Source of the DNA: Desulfobacterales bacterium
Lineage (GTDB): Bacteria > Desulfobacterota > Desulfobacteria > Desulfobacterales > Desulfosarcinaceae
NCBI GenBank assembly: GCA_016218685.1
Contig: JACRDD010000019.1
Location: 1 to 64,000, forward strand
Length of the DNA stretch: 64,000 nucleotides
Direction of reading: 5' to 3'
In this document: positions 29,391 to 38,770 of the stretch, one piece after another
Layout: every line of letters starts with the position of its first letter
How positions within the stretch are numbered: the stretch's first letter is position 1
Made by a program: the position numbers and the translations under genes
The notes under the pieces: model-generated
Told to the model about the DNA's origin: nothing
Database searches by the model: none
The model's input: only the letters and a program-made list of their open reading frames with translations

Positions 29391-30476
29391 TTAAGCAGAC
29401 AAGCTGTAAAAAATCTTAAGTTTGTTTCCATGAGAATTTGGCAATCGCTTATCGTGTTGAAGACGACCTACCACAATTCCCGGAGATATCCTGATCCTGC
29501 TTGCGAAACTGCCGATTGCCCTTAACGAGCGGCCATCCCAAGATGAAATAAACCGTTTGTATTCAGCTGGCGGGATCAATCTGTCCCTGGCAAACACATT
29601 GGCTTCTTCCTCTTTCTCATCATCCAAACCATTGCCTTCGATGAAGATCTCCTTGCGTCCATGCTTTATGATATGGCCCGCCTCATGAAAAAAAGTGAAC
29701 CACAAGTGGTCGTTACTCTTGTATCGAAGACTCAGTTGGATAATGGCCTTGTCTCCCAACCAGCGGGTTGCTCCATAGACCCCTGTTTTGGGCAATTCCG
29801 GCACAAAAACCACAGCCACCCCGGCGGATGCGCAAAGCTCCACTAATCGTTGCTGAAATACATGTGGTGGTTCGATGGTCAGATCCCGAATGGAGTCAAG
29901 AACCTCCATGAATCGATTCTTGTCAAATGGTTCGCAAGCTATTTTTCCTGCCTCAAGTTCACCCTTCCGAAGCCAGGCTGAAACCGACTCGGCACAGGTT
30001 TCAAAACGTTGCGTTTGCCTGTAAGCCACCTGATACTCCAGCCAAACCGTCTTCCACTGATCAGGGGATGCTACTCCGAAAAATCGCAGCACCTCTTTAA
30101 GTTGTGCAATTTTGTCGGTGGCCTTCGTGATCCAGCCCAACTTGATCATTTGGGCCACAGGCACTTTATTGAGCCAATCCAAAAAAGACCGCAGGCGTTG
30201 TTCTTCGGCCAAGCGGGTACGATCTTCTTGATATTGGGTTTCCAGATTATTCCAAAAATGAGCCGGCCGGCCAAGGGCACGCTCCAGTTTCAAAGCCGTT
30301 TCCGGTGTAATGGGTGCCTTGCCTTTGATGATTTCATTGATGGTTTTCTTGGTCAGTCCGGTCCTCGCGGCCAGTTCGGCCTGAGTCATGCTTGACCCGT
30401 CCAGGTAATCGCACAGCACCTCTCCAGGCGTAACCAGATAATCAGGCGCATATCGATTTAATATAGCATTAGCCAT
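29391..30476 (-). CDS. HigA-type antitoxin with ImmA/IrrE peptidase domain
   Basis: 361 residues. An N-terminal XRE-type helix-turn-helix (TPGEVLCDYLDGSSMTQAEL, AARTGLTKKTINEIIKGKAP) is followed by a helical spacer and a C-terminal ImmA/IrrE-like domain with the zinc motif HEAGH in WFTFFHEAGHIIKHG. It should neutralise the adjacent toxin and repress the pair; the peptidase-like part may have a further role. The ATG at 30476 has GGAGG upstream and overlaps the last codons of the toxin gene. Toxin-before-antitoxin order is that of higBA. Confidence 0.9.
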   Translation of the reverse strand: MANAILNRYAPDYLVTPGEVLCDYLDGSSMTQAELAARTGLTKKTINEIIKGKAPITPETALKLERALGRPAHFWNNLETQYQEDRTRLAEEQRLRSFLDWLNKVPVAQMIKLGWITKATDKIAQLKEVLRFFGVASPDQWKTVWLEYQVAYRQTQRFETCAESVSAWLRKGELEAGKIACEPFDKNRFMEVLDSIRDLTIEPPHVFQQRLVELCASAGVAVVFVPELPKTGVYGATRWLGDKAIIQLSLRYKSNDHLWFTFFHEAGHIIKHGRKEIFIEGNGLDDEKEEEANVFARDRLIPPAEYKRFISSWDGRSLRAIGSFASRIRISPGIVVGRLQHDKRLPNSHGNKLKIFYSLSA

Positions 30477-30816
30477 GGGTGTCCTCCACTCCCAGGATTT
30501 GAATTGCAGTGACCTGGGACCACTCCAAGCCGCCATCTTCGCGCCTCGGGACTGGATCGTGATCTGGGATAAAAATAAGCCGATAAGGATGATCCAAATC
30601 CACCGACAATTGACCGGAACGTTTTCCCTCGGTCAACTCGTGGCATCGCCCCGGAGGACTCTTCGGCGGCCAGAAATCCTTTAGACTCTGCGCGGCCCTT
30701 AGCTCTTTCATGCGAATTCTGATCTTTTTAGCTCGCAGCGTACCGTGAATTTTATCGAGTTGGGCACCCTCGTTAAAGGATTTCTCAAGCTTTTTGTTTT
30801 TAAACGATATGTCCAT
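30469..30816 (-). CDS. RelE/HigB-family toxin
   Basis: 115 residues of the RelE/HigB fold, a probable ribosome-dependent mRNA interferase. Recognisable parts are the N-terminal DISFKNKKLEKSFNEG, a basic central helix, and HELTEGKRSGQLSVDLDHPYRLIF, the usual core of plasmid-maintenance killer proteins. It overlaps the antitoxin start by eight bases, so both are made from one message. The sequence DPVPRREDGGLEWSQVTAIQ includes an insertion compared with minimal HigB. Confidence 0.85.
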   Translation of the reverse strand: MDISFKNKKLEKSFNEGAQLDKIHGTLRAKKIRIRMKELRAAQSLKDFWPPKSPPGRCHELTEGKRSGQLSVDLDHPYRLIFIPDHDPVPRREDGGLEWSQVTAIQILGVEDTHG

Positions 30817-30877
30817 TTGAATTCCGAGTCAATAAATTGTTTACCTGATACGTTAATCAAATTTCAAGATGAACAAA

Positions 30878-31525
30878 TTACCTGTATTGCTTTTGCACCC
30901 GCTGGATAATTAAGCCCGCCTGCGGTTCTCGAATGCCAATATCAATCAACTTTAACAATGATACCGATTCCAAATCATCTATGGTCTGATATTCACTTTC
31001 TATGAGTTTATCGACGGAGTTCCTTCCGACGCCTTTAGGGGTAATCCGACGATTCTTCATCGCGCCACAGATTGACGATAGGTTTTTCATCGGGAGGCAA
31101 AGATTCCAAGAATTCTTGGACATCGGCCACAACCTGCTTTGATGGCGTTTTCAACCAAGCATCGCGGCATTCGTAGCAAGCACAACAAAGGAAAATTAGA
31201 TCAATATCCGTAAGTCTTCTCAAATACCCAAATCGTCGTCCCTTACGCTCCTCATATTTTCGATCCAAGTGATCAGGGCACGAAGAAATCCGGCGATTAT
31301 GGCACCACTCTCCGGTGACAAGCCGCAAATAGGCACTGTTGTTCCAAGCTTGGTTGGGTGAATGAAATCCGGTTCATCTTGCTTGCGGTAAGCCAGTTTC
31401 AGGCGAACGAGTTCGTTTACTGGCCGCGAGCAGTCCACAGGGCCGAACATCACACAAGAAAACGTATGGTTTACATACTGATTCAATGGCTTTAAGCATG
31501 CTAAGCGCCCTGTGATACCCTCCAA
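30878..31525 (-). pseudogene. Frameshifted hypothetical gene
   Basis: Three overlapping minus-strand pieces in different frames read best as one broken gene. Order: an N-terminal piece (CSRPVNELVRLKLAYRKQDE), a Cys-rich middle (TGEWCHNRRISSCPDHLDRK ... CCACYECRDAW, possible zinc site) and a C-terminal piece (TIDDLESVSLLKLIDIGI) that resembles a helix-hairpin-helix or SAM-like turn. Frameshifts fall near 31370 and 31045. I do not recognise the family. The region is AT-rich and lies at the edge of the accessory block. Confidence 0.5.
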
Positions 31526-31638
31526 CTGCCAGTAGGTATTTTTGATTCTGCAAAACCCCAGCTACGTCTTTACTATCTTCACTTTCGCTGCGGATGATTT
31601 CTTAGTGAAGTCGATTTGGATGCAGCGGTCCTATATCT

Positions 31639-34488
31639 TCACCCTGATGCAGCCGAGCCGGACTCTTCCTCCCCCCGGCTATGCAGAATCAAGCCCACCG
31701 GCAGTGATTCTCCGAAAAGCGTCTGCTCTTCCTGCTGGGCGATGGGCACGACTTCTTCGAGGTAGCGTTGCTGGTCGGCCAGGTCGGGGTAGGATTCCAT
31801 CCATGCCAGGACCTGCGCCTGCACCTTCGGGGCCACATCGCGGGTGCGGTCGCCGGTCTTGCGGGCCAGTTGGGCCAGAGCGGCGCCGACGGGCTTGGGG
31901 TTAGGCCACTTGCGGGCAAGGAGATCCTCGATCCAGCGGGTGGCCTCCCCAGGGGAAATGACCCGGTCGTTGGAGCCGTAGAGCAGTTCCCGCGCGCCGA
32001 GGCGCGCCAGGCTCCACAGGTGCTGGGGACGGGCCTGGCCGGGGCTCAACTGCTCCAACAGCAGGCGGCCCCACTGGATCTTGTCTTTGACATAGAGCCG
32101 CTCCAGGTTGGCCACCGCCATCCAGATTTCCAGCTGGTGCTGCATCGACAAGCGCGCCTTCTTGCCCTTCTTGGGCTGGAGCACCCTTCCCCACTCCTGG
32201 CTGAGCTGGCGCTGCTGGCCGGGCGTGAGGCCGCCGGCCACCCGCCGCCACAGGACATACCACTCGATCTGGACCTGGGGCTGGTTGGGAAAGACGGGGC
32301 CCGCGTTCTGGATTTTCCAGAGCTGCTTGAGGCGCTCGGCATCCAGGGCATCGCCGAACCCCGGACGCAGGCAGAACCCCAGCAGGTTCATCCAGCGCGC
32401 GGCATGCTCCGCACTCTGATTGAGAACAGTCATTTGATCGATCAGTAGATCGGCCAGGTGGCGCAACAACCGCAGCGGCCACTGTTCGCGGGACAGGTCC
32501 ACGGCCGTGGCGATGGTCCTGGCCACCGCTTCGAGCTGCTTTTTGTCGCTGCCGCCAAAGGCGCCCCGCAGCGCCTCAGCCGCCGCGGCCAGGACCTTTT
32601 CTTCCAGAACGATCTCTTCCCGCACCGTTGATTGGGGTTCGCTGTCGCGCAGCTGAAACTGCAACTGCCAGCGATGCTCGCTGGCCAGCGAGCGGCACCA
32701 GAGCAACAGGGTGCCCATTTCGGTATATTCGGCCTCGATGCGCACGGGAATGCGGCTGCGGGTGCCTTTTTTGCCATACTGGATTACGGTAGTCAGCGGC
32801 GGCAGGGCGATGAAGCTATCGTCGATGGCGACCAGTTGGCCCATGCGGTCGCGGTTGCGGAAGCTGGAGCTGAAAAGATCGAAGCGCACCGGCTGATTGG
32901 TCAAGACCTCGAAGCGCTGGTCGCCCAACTGGATGGCACTGCCTTCGTCCAGACCGCGCTCGATCAGGCAGAGGGCCTGGGGCGCCGTGGCGGCTTCGCT
33001 GCCGGGCGCCACGCCCAGGTAGTAACTGCGCGGGCTGCCGCTGCCCACCCGCACGCCCTTGCCGATCTTGACCAGGCCGTAGTAGGCCGCCCCCAGGGCC
33101 ACGGCCAGGTCGTGGTGCCGGTTCTCCAGCATCCCGGGACGCGCCGGCGCCTTGGCACCGTACCAATGGGTGATGGCATCGAGGATGCGCTGCTGGATGG
33201 GCGCCGGCGTGAGAGCGCCGCCGTTGAACAGCACCCGGTCGGGCACCGGGTCGGGCTTGCCGACCAGTTCGGCCACCTCCGCGCGGTGGCGCTCGAGAAA
33301 ACGCATCAGATGGCGGGTGACGGCCGGTTCCGATTCATAGGGCAACCCAAACTCCGCGATGGCGGGGCGTTGCGCGGCCGGCCGCTCGGCTTCGGCCGAA
33401 AGGAGGGGAAAGAATCCCTCGAGAATGGTCTGCTCGATGACGGCCCGATCGAGGTCGGCGCTCAAGGTGCCGGCGATCAATCGGCTGCCGGCGCCCATCA
33501 AAGTGATGCGCTGGCGGTCGGCCTCTCCGCCGAGCACGCGCTCCTTGGCCTGGCGGCACTGGTGGCTCAAGGCCTTCCAGCGGTTGGTGTCCAGGCCCAC
33601 GCGCTGCTCGCCGCGCCAGCGGGTTTCCACGCCGCGGGCCAGGGCCAGGTCCATGTTGTCGCCGCCCAGCAGCAGATGGTCGCCCACCGCGATGCGGTTG
33701 AAGCGCGGTGTGCCCCCTTCTACGGCCGTCAGCGTCACCAGGGTGAAGTCGGTGGTGCCGCCGCCCACGTCGCAGATCAGGATCAACTGACCAGGCTGGA
33801 CATGGGCCTCCCACTTTTGCTCGTGGCGGGCGAGCCAACTGTAGAAGGCGGCCAGCGGCTCCTCCAGCAACGTGACGTGGCGATAACCGGCCTGGCGGGC
33901 GGCCGCCAGGGTCAGCTCCCGGGCCACCTCGTCGAACGAGGCGGGCACGGTCAGCACCACCGTCTGGTTTTCGAGAAAAAGCTCCTCCTCGTCGCCGCGG
34001 CTGTAGTTCCAGGCCTTGCGGATGTGGTCCAGGTAGGCGGCGCTGGCCTGCACCGGCGAGACCTTGTACACCTCTTCGGGCGCACCCCACGGCAGGATGC
34101 GCGCCTGACGGTCCACCCTGGCATGGCACAACCAGCTCTTGGCCGACGAGACCAACCGCGCCGGCACCTTGGCGCCCTGGTCCCGGGCCCAGGTGCCGAC
34201 GAAGGCATCCTCGGGCTTGGGCCATGGATGGCGCGCGGCAGCCGGATCGATATCATAGGGCCCGGGAAGATAGAGAAACGAGGGCAGCACCGGCAGCGGC
34301 TGGAACACCCCCGGCGCCGTAAGTTGCGGCACCTTGAAGAGTTGGATCGGCTGTTTGACCGCCGGCGCCGCCAGGTCCACATAGGCCACCGCCGAGTTGG
34401 TGGTGCCCAGGTCGATGCCGATGATGAAGCGCCGGCTGCCGGGCTCAAGAGCGGCATCCGGCGCAGAGGTCTGGTTCGTGTCGGTCAT
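31639..34488 (-). CDS. Hsp70-family protein with DUF3731-like C-terminal extension
   Basis: 949 residues. The actin-like ATPase domain starts with IIGIDLGTTNSAVAYVDL, has TVPASFDEVARELT, the phosphate-2 loop LICDVGGGTTDFTL and a late VLFNGGAL. It is followed by about 350 residues typical of the DUF3731 group of DnaK-like proteins. The canonical substrate-binding domain of DnaK is not evident, and no GrpE or DnaJ gene is near. The ATG at 34488 is preferred. Its start lies close to the end of the preceding Hsp70 gene, so the DUF2760-Hsp70-Hsp70 genes form one operon read leftward. Cytoplasmic; clients unknown. Confidence 0.9.
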   Translation of the reverse strand: MTDTNQTSAPDAALEPGSRRFIIGIDLGTTNSAVAYVDLAAPAVKQPIQLFKVPQLTAPGVFQPLPVLPSFLYLPGPYDIDPAAARHPWPKPEDAFVGTWARDQGAKVPARLVSSAKSWLCHARVDRQARILPWGAPEEVYKVSPVQASAAYLDHIRKAWNYSRGDEEELFLENQTVVLTVPASFDEVARELTLAAARQAGYRHVTLLEEPLAAFYSWLARHEQKWEAHVQPGQLILICDVGGGTTDFTLVTLTAVEGGTPRFNRIAVGDHLLLGGDNMDLALARGVETRWRGEQRVGLDTNRWKALSHQCRQAKERVLGGEADRQRITLMGAGSRLIAGTLSADLDRAVIEQTILEGFFPLLSAEAERPAAQRPAIAEFGLPYESEPAVTRHLMRFLERHRAEVAELVGKPDPVPDRVLFNGGALTPAPIQQRILDAITHWYGAKAPARPGMLENRHHDLAVALGAAYYGLVKIGKGVRVGSGSPRSYYLGVAPGSEAATAPQALCLIERGLDEGSAIQLGDQRFEVLTNQPVRFDLFSSSFRNRDRMGQLVAIDDSFIALPPLTTVIQYGKKGTRSRIPVRIEAEYTEMGTLLLWCRSLASEHRWQLQFQLRDSEPQSTVREEIVLEEKVLAAAAEALRGAFGGSDKKQLEAVARTIATAVDLSREQWPLRLLRHLADLLIDQMTVLNQSAEHAARWMNLLGFCLRPGFGDALDAERLKQLWKIQNAGPVFPNQPQVQIEWYVLWRRVAGGLTPGQQRQLSQEWGRVLQPKKGKKARLSMQHQLEIWMAVANLERLYVKDKIQWGRLLLEQLSPGQARPQHLWSLARLGARELLYGSNDRVISPGEATRWIEDLLARKWPNPKPVGAALAQLARKTGDRTRDVAPKVQAQVLAWMESYPDLADQQRYLEEVVPIAQQEEQTLFGESLPVGLILHSRGEEESGSAASG

Positions 34489-34489
34489 G

Positions 34490-36301
34490 CTACCGCTCCC
34501 GTACATTCCACTCCAGCTTCCAGCGGCGCCCGCCCTCTTTGGCAACGCACCACAGCGCCAGAGTGCCGACCGCGGTGACCTGCAGTTCCAGGGTCACCGG
34601 GATCGTCTGTCCTTTTTCTCCCTCCAGGGTCGTCTCCAGGGTGGTGATGGGCTGGATCTGTCCCTCCCAATCTTCCACGATGGTGCCCACCGGATCTTCC
34701 TGACGCGTGGTCGCGCCCAGGAAATCGAAGACCACCGGCTCGCCCACCAGCAGGACAAATTCACGGTCGCCGATGGTGGCCGTGGTGCCCTCCTGCATGC
34801 CGAAGGCGGCCACGCACAACGCCTTGGTGGGGGTGGGCAGACCCGGCACGGCCGGCATGGCCGCGGCAATGCCGATGTAGTAGGAGCGGGCCAGACCGCC
34901 CCGGATGCGCACCCCCTTGCCCTGGCGCGCCAGACCGTAGCAGGCCGCGCCGCGCGCCACGGCCAGATCGTAATCCGCCCCCTCGATCTCGCGCAGGGCC
35001 ACCTCCGGCGCCCACGCTTTCAGGATGGAGAGCACCTGCTGCCGGAAGAGCGCTGCTTTCATCACGCCGCCGTTGAACAGGACGGCGGTGGGCCTAATGA
35101 CTGCCCCGCTTGCATCGGTACGATCGAGAAACGCCGCCAGGTGGCGGGTGATGGCCGGGTCGGCTTCGAACGGCAGGCCGAACTCCTGGATGCCGCTGCG
35201 CCGGGCGGTCTGGGGCCGATCGTCGCGGCGGCACGCCGGGAAAAAGCCCTCGTTGAGCACCTTTTCCACCATGGCGCGGGTCAATTCAGTGGAGATGGTG
35301 CCGCCGATCAGGCGGCTGCCGCGGCCCAGGATGGTCACCGGCAACTGGGAGACCTCGGAAGCGGACAGGAGGCGCTCCTTGGCACTGCGGCAGCTATGCC
35401 ACAGGCCGTTCATCTGGCGGGTATCGAGTTTGGTGCCCTTCTGCGCCAATTGGCCGGCCAGGGCATAGGCCAGGGTCAGGTCCATGTTGTTGCCACCCAC
35501 CAGCAGATGGTTGCCCACGGCCACCCGCTCCAGGGCCAGATCGCCCTGGGCGTCGGCCACCTGGATCAGGCTGAAGTCGCAGGTGCCGCCGCCCACGTCG
35601 CACACCAGGATCAGATCTCCCGGCGCCACCGCGTCGCGCCACTGACCCGCGCTGCGGGCGATCCAGGCGTAGAAGGCGGCCTGGGGCTCTTCGAGCAAGG
35701 TGACCCGTGGCAGACCCGCGGCCTGGGCGGCTTCCACCGTCAACTCGCGCGCCACGGGGTCGAACGAGGCCGGCACCGTGAGGAAAAGCTGCTGGTTTTC
35801 CATGGCCAGGGTTTCATCCAGGCCTGTCTCCGTGGTGGCCATGACATGGTTCCAGGCCTGGCGGATGTGGCGCAGAATGGCGGCCGACGCCCCCACCGGC
35901 GAAAGTTTGGCCGTTGCGCCGGCATCGCCCGCCGTGCCGCTCCAGGGCAGGATCGGCGCCCGGCGGTCCACCAGGGTATTGCACAGCCACGATTTGGAGG
36001 CTGAAATCAACCGGTTGGGCACCTCCTGGCCGCGCCGCTGGGCGAATTCGCCCACGGCCAGCCCGGGAGCCGGGTCCCAGGGCAAGGCCAGATCTTCACC
36101 AGGCATGCCCGGTTCGGGCGGCATCAATAGATAAGAAGGCAGCATGGGCCGCGCCTGAACCACCCCGGCATCGACCAGTTGGGGAATCTCGAACAGACGG
36201 ATATCGGCATCTTCCACCCGGGCGCTCTGGGCCGCCACGTAGGCGACCACGCTGTTGGTGGTGCCCAGGTCGATGCCGATGATGTATTTGGCGTCACGCA
36301 T
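34490..36301 (-). CDS. Hsp70-family protein
   Basis: 603 residues, parallel in build to the next gene: YIIGIDLGTTNSVVAYVA at the N-terminus, TVPASFDPVARELTVEAAQ, LVCDVGGGTCDFSLIQV and VLFNGGVMKAALFR. It ends with a shorter beta-rich C-terminal part of about 150 residues. Family-typical ATP-binding residues are present. The pair may act as a heteromer, an inference from adjacency and shared layout. It follows the DUF2760 gene by a few bases. Confidence 0.9.
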   Translation of the reverse strand: MRDAKYIIGIDLGTTNSVVAYVAAQSARVEDADIRLFEIPQLVDAGVVQARPMLPSYLLMPPEPGMPGEDLALPWDPAPGLAVGEFAQRRGQEVPNRLISASKSWLCNTLVDRRAPILPWSGTAGDAGATAKLSPVGASAAILRHIRQAWNHVMATTETGLDETLAMENQQLFLTVPASFDPVARELTVEAAQAAGLPRVTLLEEPQAAFYAWIARSAGQWRDAVAPGDLILVCDVGGGTCDFSLIQVADAQGDLALERVAVGNHLLVGGNNMDLTLAYALAGQLAQKGTKLDTRQMNGLWHSCRSAKERLLSASEVSQLPVTILGRGSRLIGGTISTELTRAMVEKVLNEGFFPACRRDDRPQTARRSGIQEFGLPFEADPAITRHLAAFLDRTDASGAVIRPTAVLFNGGVMKAALFRQQVLSILKAWAPEVALREIEGADYDLAVARGAACYGLARQGKGVRIRGGLARSYYIGIAAAMPAVPGLPTPTKALCVAAFGMQEGTTATIGDREFVLLVGEPVVFDFLGATTRQEDPVGTIVEDWEGQIQPITTLETTLEGEKGQTIPVTLELQVTAVGTLALWCVAKEGGRRWKLEWNVRER

Positions 36302-36305
36302 GGTT

Positions 36306-37055
36306 TTACCCTATCTCCACCTCCGCCGGCGCAATGATCTCCGGCACCTGGCGGCCGGGAAAGGTCGGCAGTTCCAGTTTGCCGGCGCGCCAGCCGCGAT
36401 GCTGGACCACGCCTTTGAACGGCGGCCGGCCGGTCACGTTGCCGATCAGCTTGATGGTGTTGGGATCGAAATGCTCTTCCACGGTGATCGGGTCGCCCTC
36501 GTTCTGGGCGAGCACGGCCTGGGGCGCCACATGTTTTTCAAGGGCCTTTTTGCAGTTATGGTGGATGTCGCGCACCGCCGCGCCGATCTGGGCGTCGTTG
36601 TACTGGCTCAGATCCTCGGAGAAGAAATCGAGCAGCCGCCCCTCTTTCTGCAGCACGGTCACCAGGTGCAGGTAGAGCCTTTGCCGGGTCTGCAGGGCCT
36701 GGCGTTCAAGTTCCGCGCTGGATTCGTCTTGTTTCGGCGCCGCCTTTTTCGTTCCGGGCACGGCCCGGGCAATCCCACGGCGCAACGACAGCACCATGAA
36801 CACGGCGATCAGGGCAAAGCACAGCACCGAGGCAGGCACGAAATATGGCCAGAAGCACTGGGCCGCCGATTGCATCCAGGTGTCGAGCGCCACGACCTCG
36901 GCCCCGGGCTGGGCCGCGCCGGCCGCGGCGGCGACCCTGAATGACACCACCCGCAGCGCCCAGAAGGCAGCGCTATCCACCACAAGGCAGGCCAGCAGAT
37001 TAAAGAGGGCGACCCGGATCACCATGGGCCGGACCGTGGGTTTGACAGTATCCAT
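36306..37055 (-). CDS. DUF2760 membrane protein
   Basis: 249 residues with two hydrophobic segments near residues 12-38 and 55-85, then a cytoplasmic domain carrying LVTVLQKEGRLLDFFSEDL, YNDAQIGAAVRDIHHNCK and the C-terminal GRPPFKGVVQHRGW. This is the DUF2760 pattern, a family of unknown function frequently next to such Hsp70 genes. The ATG at 37055 follows AGGAG. First gene of the leftward operon; it could tether the two Hsp70-like proteins to the membrane (inference). Confidence 0.85.
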   Translation of the reverse strand: MDTVKPTVRPMVIRVALFNLLACLVVDSAAFWALRVVSFRVAAAAGAAQPGAEVVALDTWMQSAAQCFWPYFVPASVLCFALIAVFMVLSLRRGIARAVPGTKKAAPKQDESSAELERQALQTRQRLYLHLVTVLQKEGRLLDFFSEDLSQYNDAQIGAAVRDIHHNCKKALEKHVAPQAVLAQNEGDPITVEEHFDPNTIKLIGNVTGRPPFKGVVQHRGWRAGKLELPTFPGRQVPEIIAPAEVEIG

Positions 37056-37345
37056 ACGAAAGCGGCTCCTTTCCCTTTGCTTCGATGTTGTGCAGGAAAA
37101 GCACCCTCTTAGCATGGTTTGCAGGGGCTGTACATGAGGTTGGGGCCGCCGGCCTGATTCCGGCGACAGGGTATTGCGTCACCTCGCTTGAACCGAAACC
37201 GCCTGAAGTGATGCCAGCGTCGGACTTTTTCAGCCGTCAAATAGGTTATTCACGAAATATATTTAGGAATCCCCCATACCATGGAGCCCTTGGACGGTGG
37301 TATTGAGATGACGGTTAGGCGATTAACAATTAAGGGAGGGTATCC

Positions 37346-38689
37346 ATGAAAAGCAAAGTCTTCTTGTTACCGGCAGTGGCTCTATTGGCGGTCTTTTTAA
37401 TGCTCCTGGGCTGTGACGGCGGATCGAGCAGCAGTTCCAGCAGCAGCTCCAGCAGCTCCAGCAGCAGCTCCAGCAGCGGTTGCAACGGCAGTTCCAGCAG
37501 CAGCTCCAGTTCCAGCAGCTCCAGTTCCAGCAGTTCGAGCAGCAGCTCCAGCGGCGGCTCCGGCGCCGACATCGAACTTTCGCCCGGAGACGATCTTCAG
37601 GCCGCCATCAATGCCATGGCGCCCGGCGACACCATCTGGTTGAACGGCGGCACCTACAACATGTCCAAAACCATCATGATCGCGGAAAGCAACAGCGGCA
37701 CCGCCTCGGCCAGAAAAACCATCGCCGCCATGGGCAACGGAACTCCGGTGCTGGATTGGAACGCAAGCAGCGATAACAGTTCCGCGCGGGGAGTCGTGCT
37801 GGACGGCGCCTACTGGCACATTTACGGTGTCACCTTCAGGGAAGCGGGCGACAACGGCATGCTGCTATCCGGCGACAACAACATCATCGAACGCTGTGTC
37901 TTTACTGCCAACCGGGACTCGGGATTGCAGATTTCACGATATAACTCGAACTATACCCAGATCAGCCAATGGCCGTCGAACAATCAGATCGTTCAGTGCG
38001 AATCCTACGACAATGCCGATAGCGACGGGGAAGATGCCGATGGTTTCGCCGCCAAGCTGACCGCCGGCGAAGGCAACGTCTTCAGAGGCTGTTACGCCCA
38101 CAACAACATCGACGACGGCTGGGACCTTTACACCAAATCCGACACAGGGCCCATCGGCAAGGTGACCCTCGAATACTGCATCGCCTACAAAAACGGAACG
38201 CTGAGCAACGGCACCGTGAACTCGAACGGTGACCGCAACGGATTCAAACTGGGCGGCGAAGACATTTCGGTCAACCACACCGTGCGCTACTGCATCGCGG
38301 CGCAGAACGGCCAACACGGCTTTACCTACAACCGCAACCTCGGAAGCATCAACTTCTCCAACAACACCGCTTATAACAATGCCCAGCGAAATTTTAATTT
38401 CGACGGCGGGAAATCCACCTTCCTGAACAACATCTCTCTGAACGCAGGTTCGGACGACCGCATCGTCGGATCGAGCCTGAACCCCAATTACAATGCCTGG
38501 TGGACCGGCGGCAAAGCGGTGAGCGGCAACGGGGTCACCGTTACCTCCGCCGACTTTCAATCACTTTCGGCGGGGACGCTGACCTGGGTCTCCACCAACA
38601 GCGTGAACCTTGGAAAACTGCTTTTGCCGGCCTCTGGAAGCGATTTGATCGGTACCGGATCGGGTGGCGCGAACATGGGCGCCAGATAG
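37346..38689 (+). CDS. Lipoprotein with poly-Ser linker and PL9-like beta-helix
   Basis: 447 residues. A signal peptide with lipobox LMLLGC is followed by roughly 45 residues that are nearly all Ser, then a right-handed parallel beta-helix. The segment DGEDADGFAAKLTAGEGN and FRGCYAHNNIDDGWDLYTK resemble polysaccharide lyase family 9 (pectate lyases), including the Asp and Lys positions used for calcium binding and base catalysis. The substrate is uncertain. RBS GGGAGGG lies before the ATG. The protein is probably surface-anchored on a flexible stalk. A strong terminator follows. Confidence 0.85.
   Translation: MKSKVFLLPAVALLAVFLMLLGCDGGSSSSSSSSSSSSSSSSSSGCNGSSSSSSSSSSSSSSSSSSSSSGGSGADIELSPGDDLQAAINAMAPGDTIWLNGGTYNMSKTIMIAESNSGTASARKTIAAMGNGTPVLDWNASSDNSSARGVVLDGAYWHIYGVTFREAGDNGMLLSGDNNIIERCVFTANRDSGLQISRYNSNYTQISQWPSNNQIVQCESYDNADSDGEDADGFAAKLTAGEGNVFRGCYAHNNIDDGWDLYTKSDTGPIGKVTLEYCIAYKNGTLSNGTVNSNGDRNGFKLGGEDISVNHTVRYCIAAQNGQHGFTYNRNLGSINFSNNTAYNNAQRNFNFDGGKSTFLNNISLNAGSDDRIVGSSLNPNYNAWWTGGKAVSGNGVTVTSADFQSLSAGTLTWVSTNSVNLGKLLLPASGSDLIGTGSGGANMGAR
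37421..37559 (+). repeat. Low-complexity serine-coding tract
   Basis: A run of AGC and TCC codons coding the poly-Ser linker, interrupted once by a Gly-Cys-Asn-Gly stretch. Near-repeats of AGCAGCTCC make it prone to length change by slippage. Confidence 0.85.
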
Positions 38690-38719
38690 GATCAGGTTTT
38701 CATTTGCAGGATTGGATGA

Positions 38720-38750
38720 AGCGCCCGGCCACCCGGGCGCTTTTTTATTT
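38720..38750 (+). terminator. Rho-independent terminator
   Basis: Stem AGCGCCCGG / CCGGGCGCT (9 bp) with a 4-base loop, followed by TTTTTATTTTT. It ends the lipoprotein transcript. On the other strand it lies just downstream of the TauE-type gene. Confidence 0.92.
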
Positions 38751-38770
38751 TTGGATGCGCGCGAGAGGCA

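Noticed and set aside
29391-30816. Three-component toxin system
   Set aside because: The broken gene downstream at 30878-31525 is not in frame or coupled to the pair; the evidence supports only a two-gene HigB/HigA-type module.
37413-37643. Ala/Pro-rich and Gln-rich frames in the Ser tract
   Set aside because: They are shadow frames of AGC/TCC codons; the lipobox and beta-helix fix the true frame.
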